Counted from the stretch's first letter, positions 1-5,719 are shown. The stretch is DNA of 8,941 nt from Spirochaetaceae bacterium (GCA_031258625.1 JAIRMO010000045.1:1-8941), one strand, 5' to 3'. The notes: generated by a model not told the origin, from the letters alone. Numbers and translations are program-made.

Positions 1-1
1 T

Positions 2-118
2 GTGCGCTACCGCGCACGGTTTTGGGACAGGCTCTTGCAGTTTTTCAGGCTTTCAGCCTTACAAAACTGCGAATTTCAAAGTTGCTTTCCCAAAAACTGA
101 AGTTTTGGGAAAGCCTCC
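2..118. repeat. Imperfect direct repeat, copy 1 (hairpin-bearing)
   Basis: This is the first of two related copies; the second is at 194-313, offset by about 180 bp. The shared core runs from CGCACGGTTTTGGG through CAGGC, CTTGC, GTTTTTC, AGCCTTACAAAAC and GCGAATTTCAAAG to TTTTGGGAAAGCCTCC, with scattered, mostly transition differences. Copy 1 contains two perfect hairpins: GTGCGC/GCGCAC (2-7 with 12-17, loop TACC) and CTTTCCCAAAA/TTTTGGGAAAG (85-95 with 103-113, 7-nt loop). It starts at the window edge, so further copies may lie upstream. The short reading frames across it look incidental. Its function is unknown; a dispersed non-coding repeat or a structured-RNA remnant is possible. Confidence 0.75.
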
Positions 119-156
119 ACATTTATAAAGAACCGGCTCTGTTAAGCCTGTCCCAT

Positions 157-171
157 CGAACCGGAGGTTCG
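157..171. repeat. Short hairpin between the two repeat copies
   Basis: CGAACC (157-162) and GGTTCG (166-171) form a perfect 6-bp stem around a GGA loop, in the linker between the two direct-repeat copies. The partial unit GGTTCGCA recurs just downstream at 180-187. No T-run follows, so it is not an obvious terminator. It is probably part of the same repeat family. Confidence 0.5.
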
Positions 172-193
172 CAACCTTTGGTTCGCACTAATT

Positions 194-313
194 CGCACGG
201 TTTTGGGCAGGCCCTTGCGGTTTTTCGGGCTTTTAGCCTTACAAAACCGCGAATTTCAAAGCTGCTGGACAAGCAGAGCTTGTCTCCCAAAACTGAATTT
301 TTGGGAAAGCCTC
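194..313. repeat. Imperfect direct repeat, copy 2 (with extra hairpin)
   Basis: This is the second copy of the element at 2-118. It keeps the core and the terminal inverted repeat (CCCAAAA 286-292 / TTTTGGG 299-305). It differs by an inserted perfect hairpin, GACAAGC-AGA-GCTTGTC (268-284), between the shared GCTGCT and CCCAAAA segments. Stem arms are conserved while other positions drift. That fits selection on a folded form, or mobility of a hairpin-ended element, but two copies are too few to decide. Confidence 0.75.
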
Positions 314-327
314 CTCCTTCATAAATT

Positions 328-351
328 AAAAAAACGCCGCCCCCGCCCGGC
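328..351 (-). terminator. Possible intrinsic terminator of marC
   Basis: Read on the minus strand, a GC-rich segment with a GCCG/CGGC stem (348-351 with 336-339) is followed by G and seven T residues (complement of the A-run 328-334). It lies about 12 nt past the marC stop codon. The position and T-run are right for a rho-independent terminator. The stem is only 4 bp with an 8-nt G-rich loop, so the call is tentative. Confidence 0.4.
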
Positions 352-362
352 AAATGAACCCC

Positions 363-980
363 TCAGGGCCTCCCGGCGAGGATGCCCATGGTTACCAATC
401 CGTTATAAATAAACTGGATCGCAAAACCGGCCAGGATGAGCCCCATGATTTTTTCTACGACGAATATACCCATGACGCTGAGAAAATTCATGATTAAAAC
501 ACTCCCCCGGAGGATCAAATAGGTACAAACCAGTCCGATAAGAATCGCGGGAAACAAAAGCGAAAAGGAATAGAACCAATTAGATCCGGTGGACATGAAC
601 ATGATAATAACCGTTAATAAACCGGGGCCGGCAATGAAGGGTATGGCCAGGGGAAAAAGGGCCACCGAATTACCCTCCTGGGCGGGTATTTTGCGGAGTT
701 CCGGTTTGCTGTAGATCATTTCAAAGGCGATAAGAAAAAAGAGGATGCCCCCGGAAATATAAAAAGCGCCGGGCAGGATACCAAAAAAATCGAGGAGGAA
801 TTTTCCGCCCAAAAGAAAGACAAGCAGAACCAAAGCGGCTATCAACAGCGCTTTTTTAATGATGACATTCCGGGCTTTTTGGTCAAAGGGGGCGGTAAGG
901 GACAGGTATTGGGGGATGAGCCCAATGGGATCCATCACAATAAGCACGGTAAAGGTTATTTTAAGAAAATCACGGATCAT
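363..980 (-). CDS. MarC family (UPF0056) integral membrane protein
   Basis: This 205-residue protein has the usual length of the MarC/UPF0056 family of six-helix inner-membrane proteins. Family hallmarks visible are an N-terminal helix ending in DPIGLIPQYLSL, the AFYISGGILFFLIAFEMIY helix in the middle, PLAIPFIAGPGLLTVII after a short polar loop, and a final helix followed by QFIYNGL. Six hydrophobic stretches are separated by short polar loops. The family was named for a supposed role in multiple antibiotic resistance that was not upheld; a transporter or permease-like role is assumed but no substrate is established. The gene is divergent from tag, with an insertion sequence in the shared spacer beginning 44 bp upstream of its ATG. 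Its Shine-Dalgarno sequence is weak. A possible terminator lies at 328-351. The family call is firm; the function is open. Confidence 0.93.
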   Translation of the reverse strand: MIRDFLKITFTVLIVMDPIGLIPQYLSLTAPFDQKARNVIIKKALLIAALVLLVFLLGGKFLLDFFGILPGAFYISGGILFFLIAFEMIYSKPELRKIPAQEGNSVALFPLAIPFIAGPGLLTVIIMFMSTGSNWFYSFSLLFPAILIGLVCTYLILRGSVLIMNFLSVMGIFVVEKIMGLILAGFAIQFIYNGLVTMGILAGRP

Positions 981-984
981 AGCT

Positions 985-996
985 TACACCATACCC
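985..996. promoter_or_regulatory. TACACCATACCC motif upstream of marC (shared with tag)
   Basis: This 12-mer matches TATACCATACCC at 2489-2500 in 11 of 12 positions and in the same orientation. The two copies lie next to the start codons of the divergent genes marC and tag, on opposite sides of the insertion sequence. They could be halves of an operator region that existed before the IS arrived, or a coincidence. Confidence 0.35.
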
Positions 997-1007
997 GAAA
1001 TTTCGGG
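994..1007. promoter_or_regulatory. Perfect palindrome upstream of marC
   Basis: CCCGAAATTTCGGG is a perfect 14-bp palindrome 14 bp upstream of the marC start codon and 17 bp from the left IS end. It has the size and position of a dimeric repressor site, and could also form a short hairpin in the marC leader. No regulator is identifiable in the window. Confidence 0.4.
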
Positions 1008-1024
1008 GTGTTTCAATGGTGCGC

Positions 1025-1048
1025 AATGCCTCATCGAAATTCCAACCC
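1025..1048 (+). repeat. IS outer left inverted repeat
   Basis: It begins AATGCCTCAT and ends CCAACCC. It pairs with the outer right repeat at 2400-2423, sharing the first ten bases exactly and the remainder with a few changes and one gap. Confidence 0.8.
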
Positions 1049-1058
1049 AAAAAGGGTC

Positions 1059-1083
1059 ATGCCTCATTATAAAAATCTAACCC
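1059..1083 (+). repeat. IS inner left inverted repeat
   Basis: It begins ATGCCTCAT and ends AAAAATCTAACCC. It pairs with 2365-2388, and is a direct-repeat relative of the outer left repeat about 33 bp away. Confidence 0.8.
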
Positions 1084-1117
1084 ACATTAAACCGGTTCCT
1101 GCCGACAGAAAAGGGTC

Positions 1118-1122
1118 GGAGG
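1118..1122 (+). promoter_or_regulatory. Shine-Dalgarno site of the transposase gene
   Basis: GGAGG lies 6 nt upstream of the ATG at 1129. This supports that start over the in-frame ATG at 1141. Confidence 0.75.
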
Positions 1123-1128
1123 CGCCAC

Positions 1129-2370
1129 ATGGGGTTAGACATGAAGAACAGACGGACGCTGGCCAATGAAGTCAGCAAACGCTACAAGAACGCGGAAAAA
1201 AAAGAAAAGAAACAAATCTTGGATGAGTTTACGGCGAATACGGGATACACCCGTAAGTACGCCATCCACCTCCTCGCCAACTGGGACAAAACCGCCTGGG
1301 TAAAACTGGACGGCAGGCTGGTCAGGCTCAAGACCGGGAATCCAAAAAAACGAACCGGCACCCTCCGGTACGACCCGGAGGTCATAGCGGTAGTACACCG
1401 TATCTGGGAAGCCTTCGGCTGTCGCTGCGGCAAGCTCCTGGCCCCCCTGATACGCCTTTTCATCGACTTCCTGGTTCGGGATCAGACCTTCGGGCCCCTC
1501 ATCACGCCGGACATCAAGGCCAAGCTCCTGACCATAAGCGGGGCCGCCATCGACCGCCGGCTTGCCCCGGACCGGAAAAAACTTGCGCTCAAAGGTAAAA
1601 GCCACACCAAGCCGGGAACGCTCCTGAAAAACCGGATACCCATCAGGGCCTATTTCTCCTGGGACCAGCGGAAACCCGGCTGCTTCGAGATGGACACCGT
1701 AAGTCATTGTGGGGCAAACAGTTACGGAGAGTTCCGCAGCTCCCTGAACCTGACCGATGTCGCCTCCGGCTGGGTCGAAATCAGGGCCTGCCGCAACCGC
1801 GCCCACCGTACGGTCAAACAGCATATCATCGAAATCAAAGACTCCCTCCCCTTCCCCCTTAAGGGCGTGGACAGCGAATCAGGCGGCGAGTTCATCAACC
1901 GCCAGGTCTGGCAGTGGTGTAAAGAAAACGGCGTCGAGTTTACCCGCGGCAGACCCTGCCGCAAAAACGACAACTGTTTCGTCGAACAGAAAAACGGCGA
2001 CGTCATCCGCAAGGCCGTCGGCTGCTCCCGATTCGACACCGACCAGGAGACCGCCGCCCTCGCCGGGGTCTACCGCCACCTGTGCCCCCTGGTCAACTTC
2101 TGGTATCCCTCAATCAAAGTCACCGGTAAGGAACGGCTGGAAAATGGCAGGTTGAAAAAAAAGTACGATGCTCCCAAGACGCCGTACCAACGCCTCTTGG
2201 AATCTCCGGACCTTTCTGATACCGTCAAGCAGGAGCTTAAACGGAGGGCCCAGGCTGCCAACCCGGTTACCCTCATGCGGCTGGAAAACCAGGCCGTAGC
2301 AAGGCTACTTCACATTCATACACGGAAGAACCGGGAGGTTCCGCCTCCAGTATCGGGTTCTCATGGTTAG
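1129..2370 (+). CDS. IS transposase, integrase (rve) catalytic core, altered DDE triad
   Basis: This 413-residue transposase is encoded by the IS at 1025-2423. The N-terminal ~100 residues are basic, with a helical DNA-binding look (KRYKNAEKKEKKQILDEF, then YTRKYAIHLL). The catalytic core follows: FEMDTVSHCG with D189, then VDSESGGEFIN, then RPCRKNDNCFVEQKN with E286. The position where rve transposases carry the second Asp, usually in a DNGxEF context, is E250 (SESGGEF). Spacing from E250 to E286 is exactly 35 residues, the classic D(35)E distance, so the alignment is secure and the Asp-to-Glu change is real in this sequence. A change of this kind commonly weakens or abolishes metal-dependent strand transfer. 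The frame is otherwise intact, and its stop codon falls inside the inner right inverted repeat. Confidence 0.92.
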   Translation: MGLDMKNRRTLANEVSKRYKNAEKKEKKQILDEFTANTGYTRKYAIHLLANWDKTAWVKLDGRLVRLKTGNPKKRTGTLRYDPEVIAVVHRIWEAFGCRCGKLLAPLIRLFIDFLVRDQTFGPLITPDIKAKLLTISGAAIDRRLAPDRKKLALKGKSHTKPGTLLKNRIPIRAYFSWDQRKPGCFEMDTVSHCGANSYGEFRSSLNLTDVASGWVEIRACRNRAHRTVKQHIIEIKDSLPFPLKGVDSESGGEFINRQVWQWCKENGVEFTRGRPCRKNDNCFVEQKNGDVIRKAVGCSRFDTDQETAALAGVYRHLCPLVNFWYPSIKVTGKERLENGRLKKKYDAPKTPYQRLLESPDLSDTVKQELKRRAQAANPVTLMRLENQAVARLLHIHTRKNREVPPPVSGSHG

Positions 2371-2388
2371 ATTTTTAGCATGAGGCAT
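2365..2388 (-). repeat. IS inner right inverted repeat
   Basis: It starts GGTTAGATTTTTAG and ends ATGAGGCAT, the inverted counterpart of 1059-1083. It contains the transposase stop codon (2368-2370). Confidence 0.8.
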
Positions 2389-2399
2389 CCAACCCCTAC

Positions 2400-2423
2400 G
2401 GTTAGAATTTTTAATGAGGCATT
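2400..2423 (-). repeat. IS outer right inverted repeat
   Basis: It starts GGTTAGAATTTTTAA and ends TGAGGCATT, the inverted counterpart of 1025-1048. It ends 78 bp before the tag start codon. Confidence 0.8.
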
Positions 2424-2481
2424 ACGGAAGAAACTCCACATGCGCCTGGCGCCTAAAACGGTACTGGTCAAAGCGCGTCAC

Positions 2482-2499
2482 GGTGTGGTATACCATACC
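2482..2499. promoter_or_regulatory. Near-perfect palindrome abutting the tag start codon
   Basis: GGTGTGGTATACCATACC is an 18-bp palindrome with 8 of 9 pairs matching; the remaining pair is G with T, a wobble in RNA. It ends 2 bp before the tag ATG, where a Shine-Dalgarno site would normally sit, and none is visible. It could be an operator overlapping the start, or an mRNA hairpin limiting translation. It contains most of the motif shared with the marC side. Confidence 0.45.
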
Positions 2500-2501
2500 C
2501 C

Positions 2502-3068
2502 ATGGATATCGTGCGCTGCCCCTGGTGTGGGGGGGATGAACTCTATACGGCCTACCACGACACCGAGTGGGGGGTTCCGCTCTACGATGACCGGAAGCTC
2601 TTTGAACTGCTCATCCTGGAGGGCGCGCAGGCGGGGCTTTCGTGGATCACCATTCTGCGGCGGCGGGAAGGATACCGTGCGGCCTTTGACGGCTTTAACG
2701 TACAAAAAATAGCCCGCTACGGCGTTAGGGACATCGAACGCCTTATGGGGGACGAGCGGATTATCCGCAACAGAAGAAAAATTATTTCGGCAAAGGACAA
2801 CGCCCGGGCGTTTCTTGCCCTTCAAAAAGAAGCGGGGTCCTTTTCCGCCTGGCTGTGGAAGCATGTTGACGGAAAGCCCATAGACAATCGTCCCAAAACC
2901 ATGGGTGACGTTCCGGTGACTACGCCCCTTTCTGAAACTATTTCAAAGGAATTAAAAAAGCTCGGCTTTACCTTTGTGGGCCCGACCATTATGTACTCAT
3001 ATCTGCACTCCGCGGGGCTGGTAAACGACCACCTGGCCGGCTGCTTTACCCGGCGGACCGCCAGGTAA
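2502..3068 (+). CDS. tag: DNA-3-methyladenine glycosylase I
   Basis: Tag removes 3-methyladenine from alkylated DNA as the first step of base excision repair in the cytoplasm. The 188-residue length is normal for the family. All key residues known from E. coli Tag can be placed with an offset of two: the zinc ligands C6, H19, H177 and C181 (the last two in NDHLAGCF), Y18 and W48 of the base pocket, and E40, the 3-methyladenine-binding glutamate in LILEGAQAGLSW. The signature YHDTEWGVP is present. No good Shine-Dalgarno sequence precedes the ATG; a palindrome occupies that place. The upstream spacer was invaded by an IS ending 78 bp before the start, so the promoter is either in the short remaining spacer or comes from the IS. 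A GTG at 2511 is an alternative start but would drop residues before C6. Confidence 0.96.
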   Translation: MDIVRCPWCGGDELYTAYHDTEWGVPLYDDRKLFELLILEGAQAGLSWITILRRREGYRAAFDGFNVQKIARYGVRDIERLMGDERIIRNRRKIISAKDNARAFLALQKEAGSFSAWLWKHVDGKPIDNRPKTMGDVPVTTPLSETISKELKKLGFTFVGPTIMYSYLHSAGLVNDHLAGCFTRRTAR

Positions 3069-3094
3069 ACGCCTCGTGCCTTGTCAAAGAAATT

Positions 3095-3150
3095 CGGGGT
3101 CAGACCCCGTCATGGGGTCAGGCATTGTTATGGGGTCAGACCCCATGACG
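3095..3150. repeat. Compound REP-like palindromic element (GGGGTCAGACCCC)
   Basis: The tag-Smr spacer (3069-3348, about 280 bp, no gene seen) contains two small palindromes, CGGGGTCAGACCCCG (3095-3109) and ATGGGGTCAGACCCCAT (3130-3146), with a half copy ATGGGGTCA (3112-3120) between them. The half copy and the second palindrome also form a larger perfect 12-bp stem, CGTCATGGGGTC (3108-3119) with GACCCCATGACG (3139-3150), around a 19-nt loop. The large stem excludes the two small ones. No T-run follows, so it is not a standard terminator. The same 13-mer recurs in the transposase-like gene at 8698-8710. The rest of the spacer is AT-richer and shows nothing recognisable. Confidence 0.8.
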
Positions 3151-3348
3151 ATACCGCACAAAAGCGCAAAAAACTACCGCATGGCGCACTATATATCGCC
3201 CAATAGCACAGAAGCGATATTGATGACAGCCTATTGAAATGCCGGACATCTTTTTTAACCACAAACCACACCAGGGCCGGTTTAAAAACACGTAACCATA
3301 GTATTCCTCCGCAGTTTAAGGTATAGCAGCTTTTAAAAAGGGAAGGGT

Positions 3349-3864
3349 ATGGATTTTGGGGATATTTTAGACGAATGGGAGCGGAAAACCGCCGTACCCT
3401 CGGGGAAGAAAAAAAGCCTTGCCCGGTTAAAACGGATTGGGGATAGGGACGCTCAAGGGGCCGGCAAAAGCGGGGAGGGGGCGCTCAAGAAGGTGGATCC
3501 CCTGATCGCCTGGCTCAGGCTGAACCCCGTGTACGATAAGGACGCGGAAATAGAGGAGCGGGAGACCACCGCCGGGGAGCGCCGCCGCCGGCTCCTTGCC
3601 CGGCGGCCCGACGCGGTTCTGGACCTCCACGGGTTAACCCGGGATGAAGCCTGGAACTCCCTGGAAGTCTTTTTCCGGGACAGCCGGGGGAAGGGGTTTC
3701 AAAAGCTCCTCATTGTCCATGGAAAGGGGAATCATTCCAACGGCGGGGGGATCCTAAAAGAAACCTGCCGTACCTTTATCGAACGCTGCCCCTTTGCGGG
3801 GGAAAGCGGCCACGGCAAAGCTGCCGACGGGGCATCGGGAGCTACCTGGGTGATTCTAAAATAG
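3349..3864 (+). CDS. Small Smr-domain protein
   Basis: This 171-residue protein has a C-terminal Smr (small MutS-related) domain. Its two signature motifs are LDLHGLT (D92-L93-H94-G95) and LLIVHGKGNHS (H124-G125-K126-G127), and the domain ends in the usual glycine-rich segment before a hydrophobic strand (GATWVILK). The N-terminal ~85 residues are charged and probably disordered, ending in an Arg-rich stretch (ERRRRLLARR) suited to nucleic-acid binding. Stand-alone Smr proteins of other bacteria are nucleases on DNA or RNA, some acting on collided or stalled ribosomes; which applies here cannot be told. The short start-proximal purine run (AAAGGGAAGGG) may serve as the ribosome site. The neighbours tag and infA suggest no operon partner, since infA is convergent. 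Confidence 0.92.
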   Translation: MDFGDILDEWERKTAVPSGKKKSLARLKRIGDRDAQGAGKSGEGALKKVDPLIAWLRLNPVYDKDAEIEERETTAGERRRRLLARRPDAVLDLHGLTRDEAWNSLEVFFRDSRGKGFQKLLIVHGKGNHSNGGGILKETCRTFIERCPFAGESGHGKAADGASGATWVILK

Positions 3865-3976
3865 CGAGAACACCCTGTTCCGAGACCAACGGGGCTTGAG
3901 AAATACTCTGTATAATAAGATTTTCTGAATTACGGCCAAGGCATTCGCCCGGCCCGCCGCCCGGAGGAACCGGGGG

Positions 3977-4201
3977 TTACCGTTCCCGGTATATAATACG
4001 ACCCCGGCTTAAATCATAGGGGGAAAGGGCTATTCGCACCCGGTCCCCGGGGACGATGCGGATATAGTGCTTACGCATTTTACCTGAAAGGTGGGCGAGG
4101 ATAAGATGTCCGTTTTGGTTATCCAGTTCCACCCGGAACATGGTGTTGGGAAGGGCTTCCCGAACCACCCCTTCTACTTCTATCGCTTCTTCTTTAGCCA
4201 C
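3977..4201 (-). CDS. infA: Translation initiation factor IF-1
   Basis: IF-1 binds the 30S A site and helps IF-2 and IF-3 select the initiator tRNA. The 74-residue protein shows the single OB fold with the family sequence [29 protein letters not shown] and [12 protein letters not shown]. Compared with E. coli IF-1 there are two extra residues in the loop around DNQNGH. The start is GTG at 4199-4201, preceded by AAGGAG with a 5-nt spacer; an overlapping ATG at 4201-4203 is out of frame. The gene stands alone, unlike the many bacteria that keep infA in a ribosomal-protein operon. A sigma70-like promoter lies about 75 bp upstream (4278-4306). It is convergent with the Smr gene and divergent from the phosphorelay operon. 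Confidence 0.97.
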   Translation of the reverse strand: MAKEEAIEVEGVVREALPNTMFRVELDNQNGHLILAHLSGKMRKHYIRIVPGDRVRIALSPYDLSRGRIIYRER

Positions 4202-4206
4202 ATAAA

Positions 4207-4212
4207 CTCCTT
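4207..4212 (-). promoter_or_regulatory. Shine-Dalgarno site fixing the GTG start of infA
   Basis: AAGGAG on the minus strand sits 5 nt upstream of the GTG at 4201. The overlapping ATG two bases upstream reads a different frame, so this site decides the start. Confidence 0.8.
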
Positions 4213-4257
4213 GGCATTTTAGATGATTTGAGCGGCTTCCCCGGAACCAACCGGATT

Positions 4258-4287
4258 TTGGGAAAACCCTTTATTAAATGCTATAAT
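4258..4287 (+). promoter_or_regulatory. Putative sigma70-type promoter of the phosphorelay operon
   Basis: TTGGGA (4258-4263), an 18-bp spacer and a perfect TATAAT (4282-4287) point toward the gene at 4442. Transcription would start near 4294, leaving a leader of about 150 nt. The -10 overlaps the -10 of the divergent infA promoter, so the two could compete. Confidence 0.5.
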
Positions 4288-4306
4288 TAAGACCGTTCCT
4301 TGTCAA
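4278..4306 (-). promoter_or_regulatory. Putative sigma70-type promoter of infA
   Basis: On the minus strand a perfect -35 TTGACA (complement of 4301-4306) is followed by a 17-bp spacer and TAGCAT (complement of 4278-4283, 4 of 6 consensus bases). The predicted leader to the infA GTG is about 70 nt. Confidence 0.55.
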
Positions 4307-4432
4307 CACATAAAGAAACCCCTAAAAACACCGGTTCCCGGAGCTTCCCCAAAGGAAATAGGGCTTTCCCGGAGGATTTCACACTTGTCATAGGCCCTTC
4401 TCTGCCATACAATGATATTAGGAGCATTTTTA

Positions 4433-4437
4433 GAGGA
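4433..4437 (+). promoter_or_regulatory. Shine-Dalgarno site for the double-receiver gene
   Basis: GAGGA lies just upstream of the ATG at 4442. The in-frame ATG at 4412 has no such site, and starting there would add ten residues in front of the first receiver strand. Confidence 0.7.
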
Positions 4438-4441
4438 ATTT

Positions 4442-5704
4442 ATGAAGCAGATCCTGATTATTGATGAGTCGCCGTTAGTTCGTGAATATTTAAATTTGAA
4501 GTTGGATGTAAGAAATATAGAGGTAATTACCGCTATTAATGCTCTGGATGGAATCTCAAAGATTCGAACCCAGCTACCGGATCTCATTATTATGGATTAT
4601 CACCTGAAAAAAGCCGGTTGTTTTGAGGTACTCAAGCAAAAAAAAGAAAGCCCCAATACGGTAAATACCCCGGTGATCATCATGGCGCAATATATCGATC
4701 AGAGCCGGATCATCAAGCTGCTTCCCTATGATGTCAAAAAGGTGTTCACCAAGCCGGTCAAAATCGACGCCCTTTGTACCACCATAACGGAAATTTTGGG
4801 TATTCCCTTTGACATAGATGAAAGTCCGGGCATAGTGGAGGTTCATGTAAACGATAACATCATTTTTGTCGAGATAGCCCAGGGGCTTAACCGGGACAAA
4901 TTGGATCTCCTCTATTTTAAAATCCGGGAGCTTATCGCCCTGTATAGGATCCGTTTGCCCAAGATCATTGTGATGGTCAGCAACATCACCCTGGGTTTCG
5001 CCGACGGCCTGAATATTCAAAAAATGCTGAAGGTAATCCTTGAATCCTCCGGAGTAGCGCGGCAGAACCTGCGAATTTTAACCAAGAACGCCTTTTTACG
5101 TAAATTTATCGAAGAACAAAAGGAATACGACGATATTGAGGTGGTTTCCAATTTACAATACGCCATGGACGGACTGATTAAGGAATTTGCCGATCCTGCC
5201 GAATATGAAGGGAAAGAAGCTGAACTCATCGAGGAAAAGGTCTTGTCCGCGGATGCCCGGACCCACGGTGAAACCATACAGCTCCGTTTTAAGGCTGAGG
5301 TTAAATCAAACCAGGAAAACATACAAGATTTAATAGGCAACTTAAAGATCGCCGTGGTGGATGATGATTTTATGACCCAGGAACTGATAAAATTAACCTT
5401 CAAATCCGTCGGTTCCGCGGTTAAAACCTATTCCGATGGCGCTGAATTCCTGACGGATGTAAAAGCCGAGCATTTTGACTTGATATTTCTGGACCTTTTG
5501 ATGCCCAAAGTAGACGGTTTTTCCGTTTTACGGGCCCTAAAGACCGGCGGTATATACCGTCCGGTCATCGTATTATCCACGGTCAGCCAGCGAAACACGG
5601 TGATCCGGGCCTTCCAAATGGGAATTAAAAGCTATCTGATAAAACCCTTAAAGCCGCGTGATATTTTTACCAATGCCATGGAAATCCTGAAATCCAGTTT
5701 TTAA
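4442..5704 (+). CDS. Double-receiver response regulator with unassigned middle domain (REC-X-REC)
   Basis: This 420-residue cytoplasmic protein starts directly on receiver 1. REC1 (about 1-122) has the acidic pair D8/E9, phospho-acceptor D52 (LIIMDYH) and K104 (FTKP), but Ala82 replaces the conserved Thr/Ser, so its switching may be altered. The middle (about 130-250) alternates strands and helices (IIFVEIAQGL, a helix, PKIIVMVSNI, a helix, LRILTK, a helix, IEVVSNLQYAMDGL). It resembles a STAS-like fold, but I cannot assign a family. An acidic helical linker follows. REC2 (about 300-420) is complete: D307/D308, D351 (LDLLMP), S379, K401. There is no DNA-binding or enzymatic output domain, so it probably relays phosphate or binds a partner. 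The hybrid kinase begins 15 nt downstream and is the obvious cognate. Confidence 0.93.
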   Translation: MKQILIIDESPLVREYLNLKLDVRNIEVITAINALDGISKIRTQLPDLIIMDYHLKKAGCFEVLKQKKESPNTVNTPVIIMAQYIDQSRIIKLLPYDVKKVFTKPVKIDALCTTITEILGIPFDIDESPGIVEVHVNDNIIFVEIAQGLNRDKLDLLYFKIRELIALYRIRLPKIIVMVSNITLGFADGLNIQKMLKVILESSGVARQNLRILTKNAFLRKFIEEQKEYDDIEVVSNLQYAMDGLIKEFADPAEYEGKEAELIEEKVLSADARTHGETIQLRFKAEVKSNQENIQDLIGNLKIAVVDDDFMTQELIKLTFKSVGSAVKTYSDGAEFLTDVKAEHFDLIFLDLLMPKVDGFSVLRALKTGGIYRPVIVLSTVSQRNTVIRAFQMGIKSYLIKPLKPRDIFTNAMEILKSSF

Positions 5705-5719
5705 AGGTTGTTTATTGCC

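Larger units (their letters stand above)
1025..2423 (+). mobile_element. Insertion sequence with nested inverted repeats and rve-type transposase
   Basis: This element of about 1.4 kb carries one transposase gene and is bounded by imperfect inverted repeats that start AATGCCTCAT and end ATGAGGCATT. A second, inner pair of the same motif lies inside each end (1059-1083 and 2365-2388), so each terminus has two tandem copies pointing the same way. I see no clear target-site duplication: the left flank ends GGTGCGC and the right flank begins ACGGAAG. Either the element is old, one outer copy is not the true end, or the family makes no duplication visible here. It lies between marC and tag and interrupts no recognisable gene. 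From the transposase I would place it among poorly classified DDE/rve-domain families, not classical IS3 or IS481, with moderate confidence. Confidence 0.85.

Noticed and set aside
22..412. Short open frames on both strands across the left-edge repeats
   Set aside because: The same peptide segments recur because the DNA repeats; there are no ribosome sites, and hairpin content points to a non-coding repeat.
1135..1824. Long open frame on the minus strand (229 codons) opposite the transposase
   Set aside because: It is antisense to a well-supported transposase, shows no recognisable motif, and arises from the codon composition of the real gene.
3095..3150. CRISPR-like array
   Set aside because: There are only two and a half copies of a short palindrome, no regular spacers, and no cas genes in the window.
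3868..3880. GAACA-CCC-TGTTC hairpin after the Smr gene as a terminator
   Set aside because: The stem is only 5 bp and no T-run follows.
3911..3916. TATAAT on the plus strand between the Smr gene and infA
   Set aside because: No -35 at a suitable distance, and it points into the 3' end of the convergent infA gene, where no plus-strand gene follows before 4442.
4412..4441. Upstream in-frame ATG for the double-receiver gene
   Set aside because: It has no Shine-Dalgarno site and would add ten residues before the first receiver strand; the ATG at 4442 has GAGGA upstream.
5708..5719. TTG as start of the hybrid kinase
   Set aside because: The purine run AAAGG directly abuts it with no spacing; the ATG at 5720 has a workable distance.
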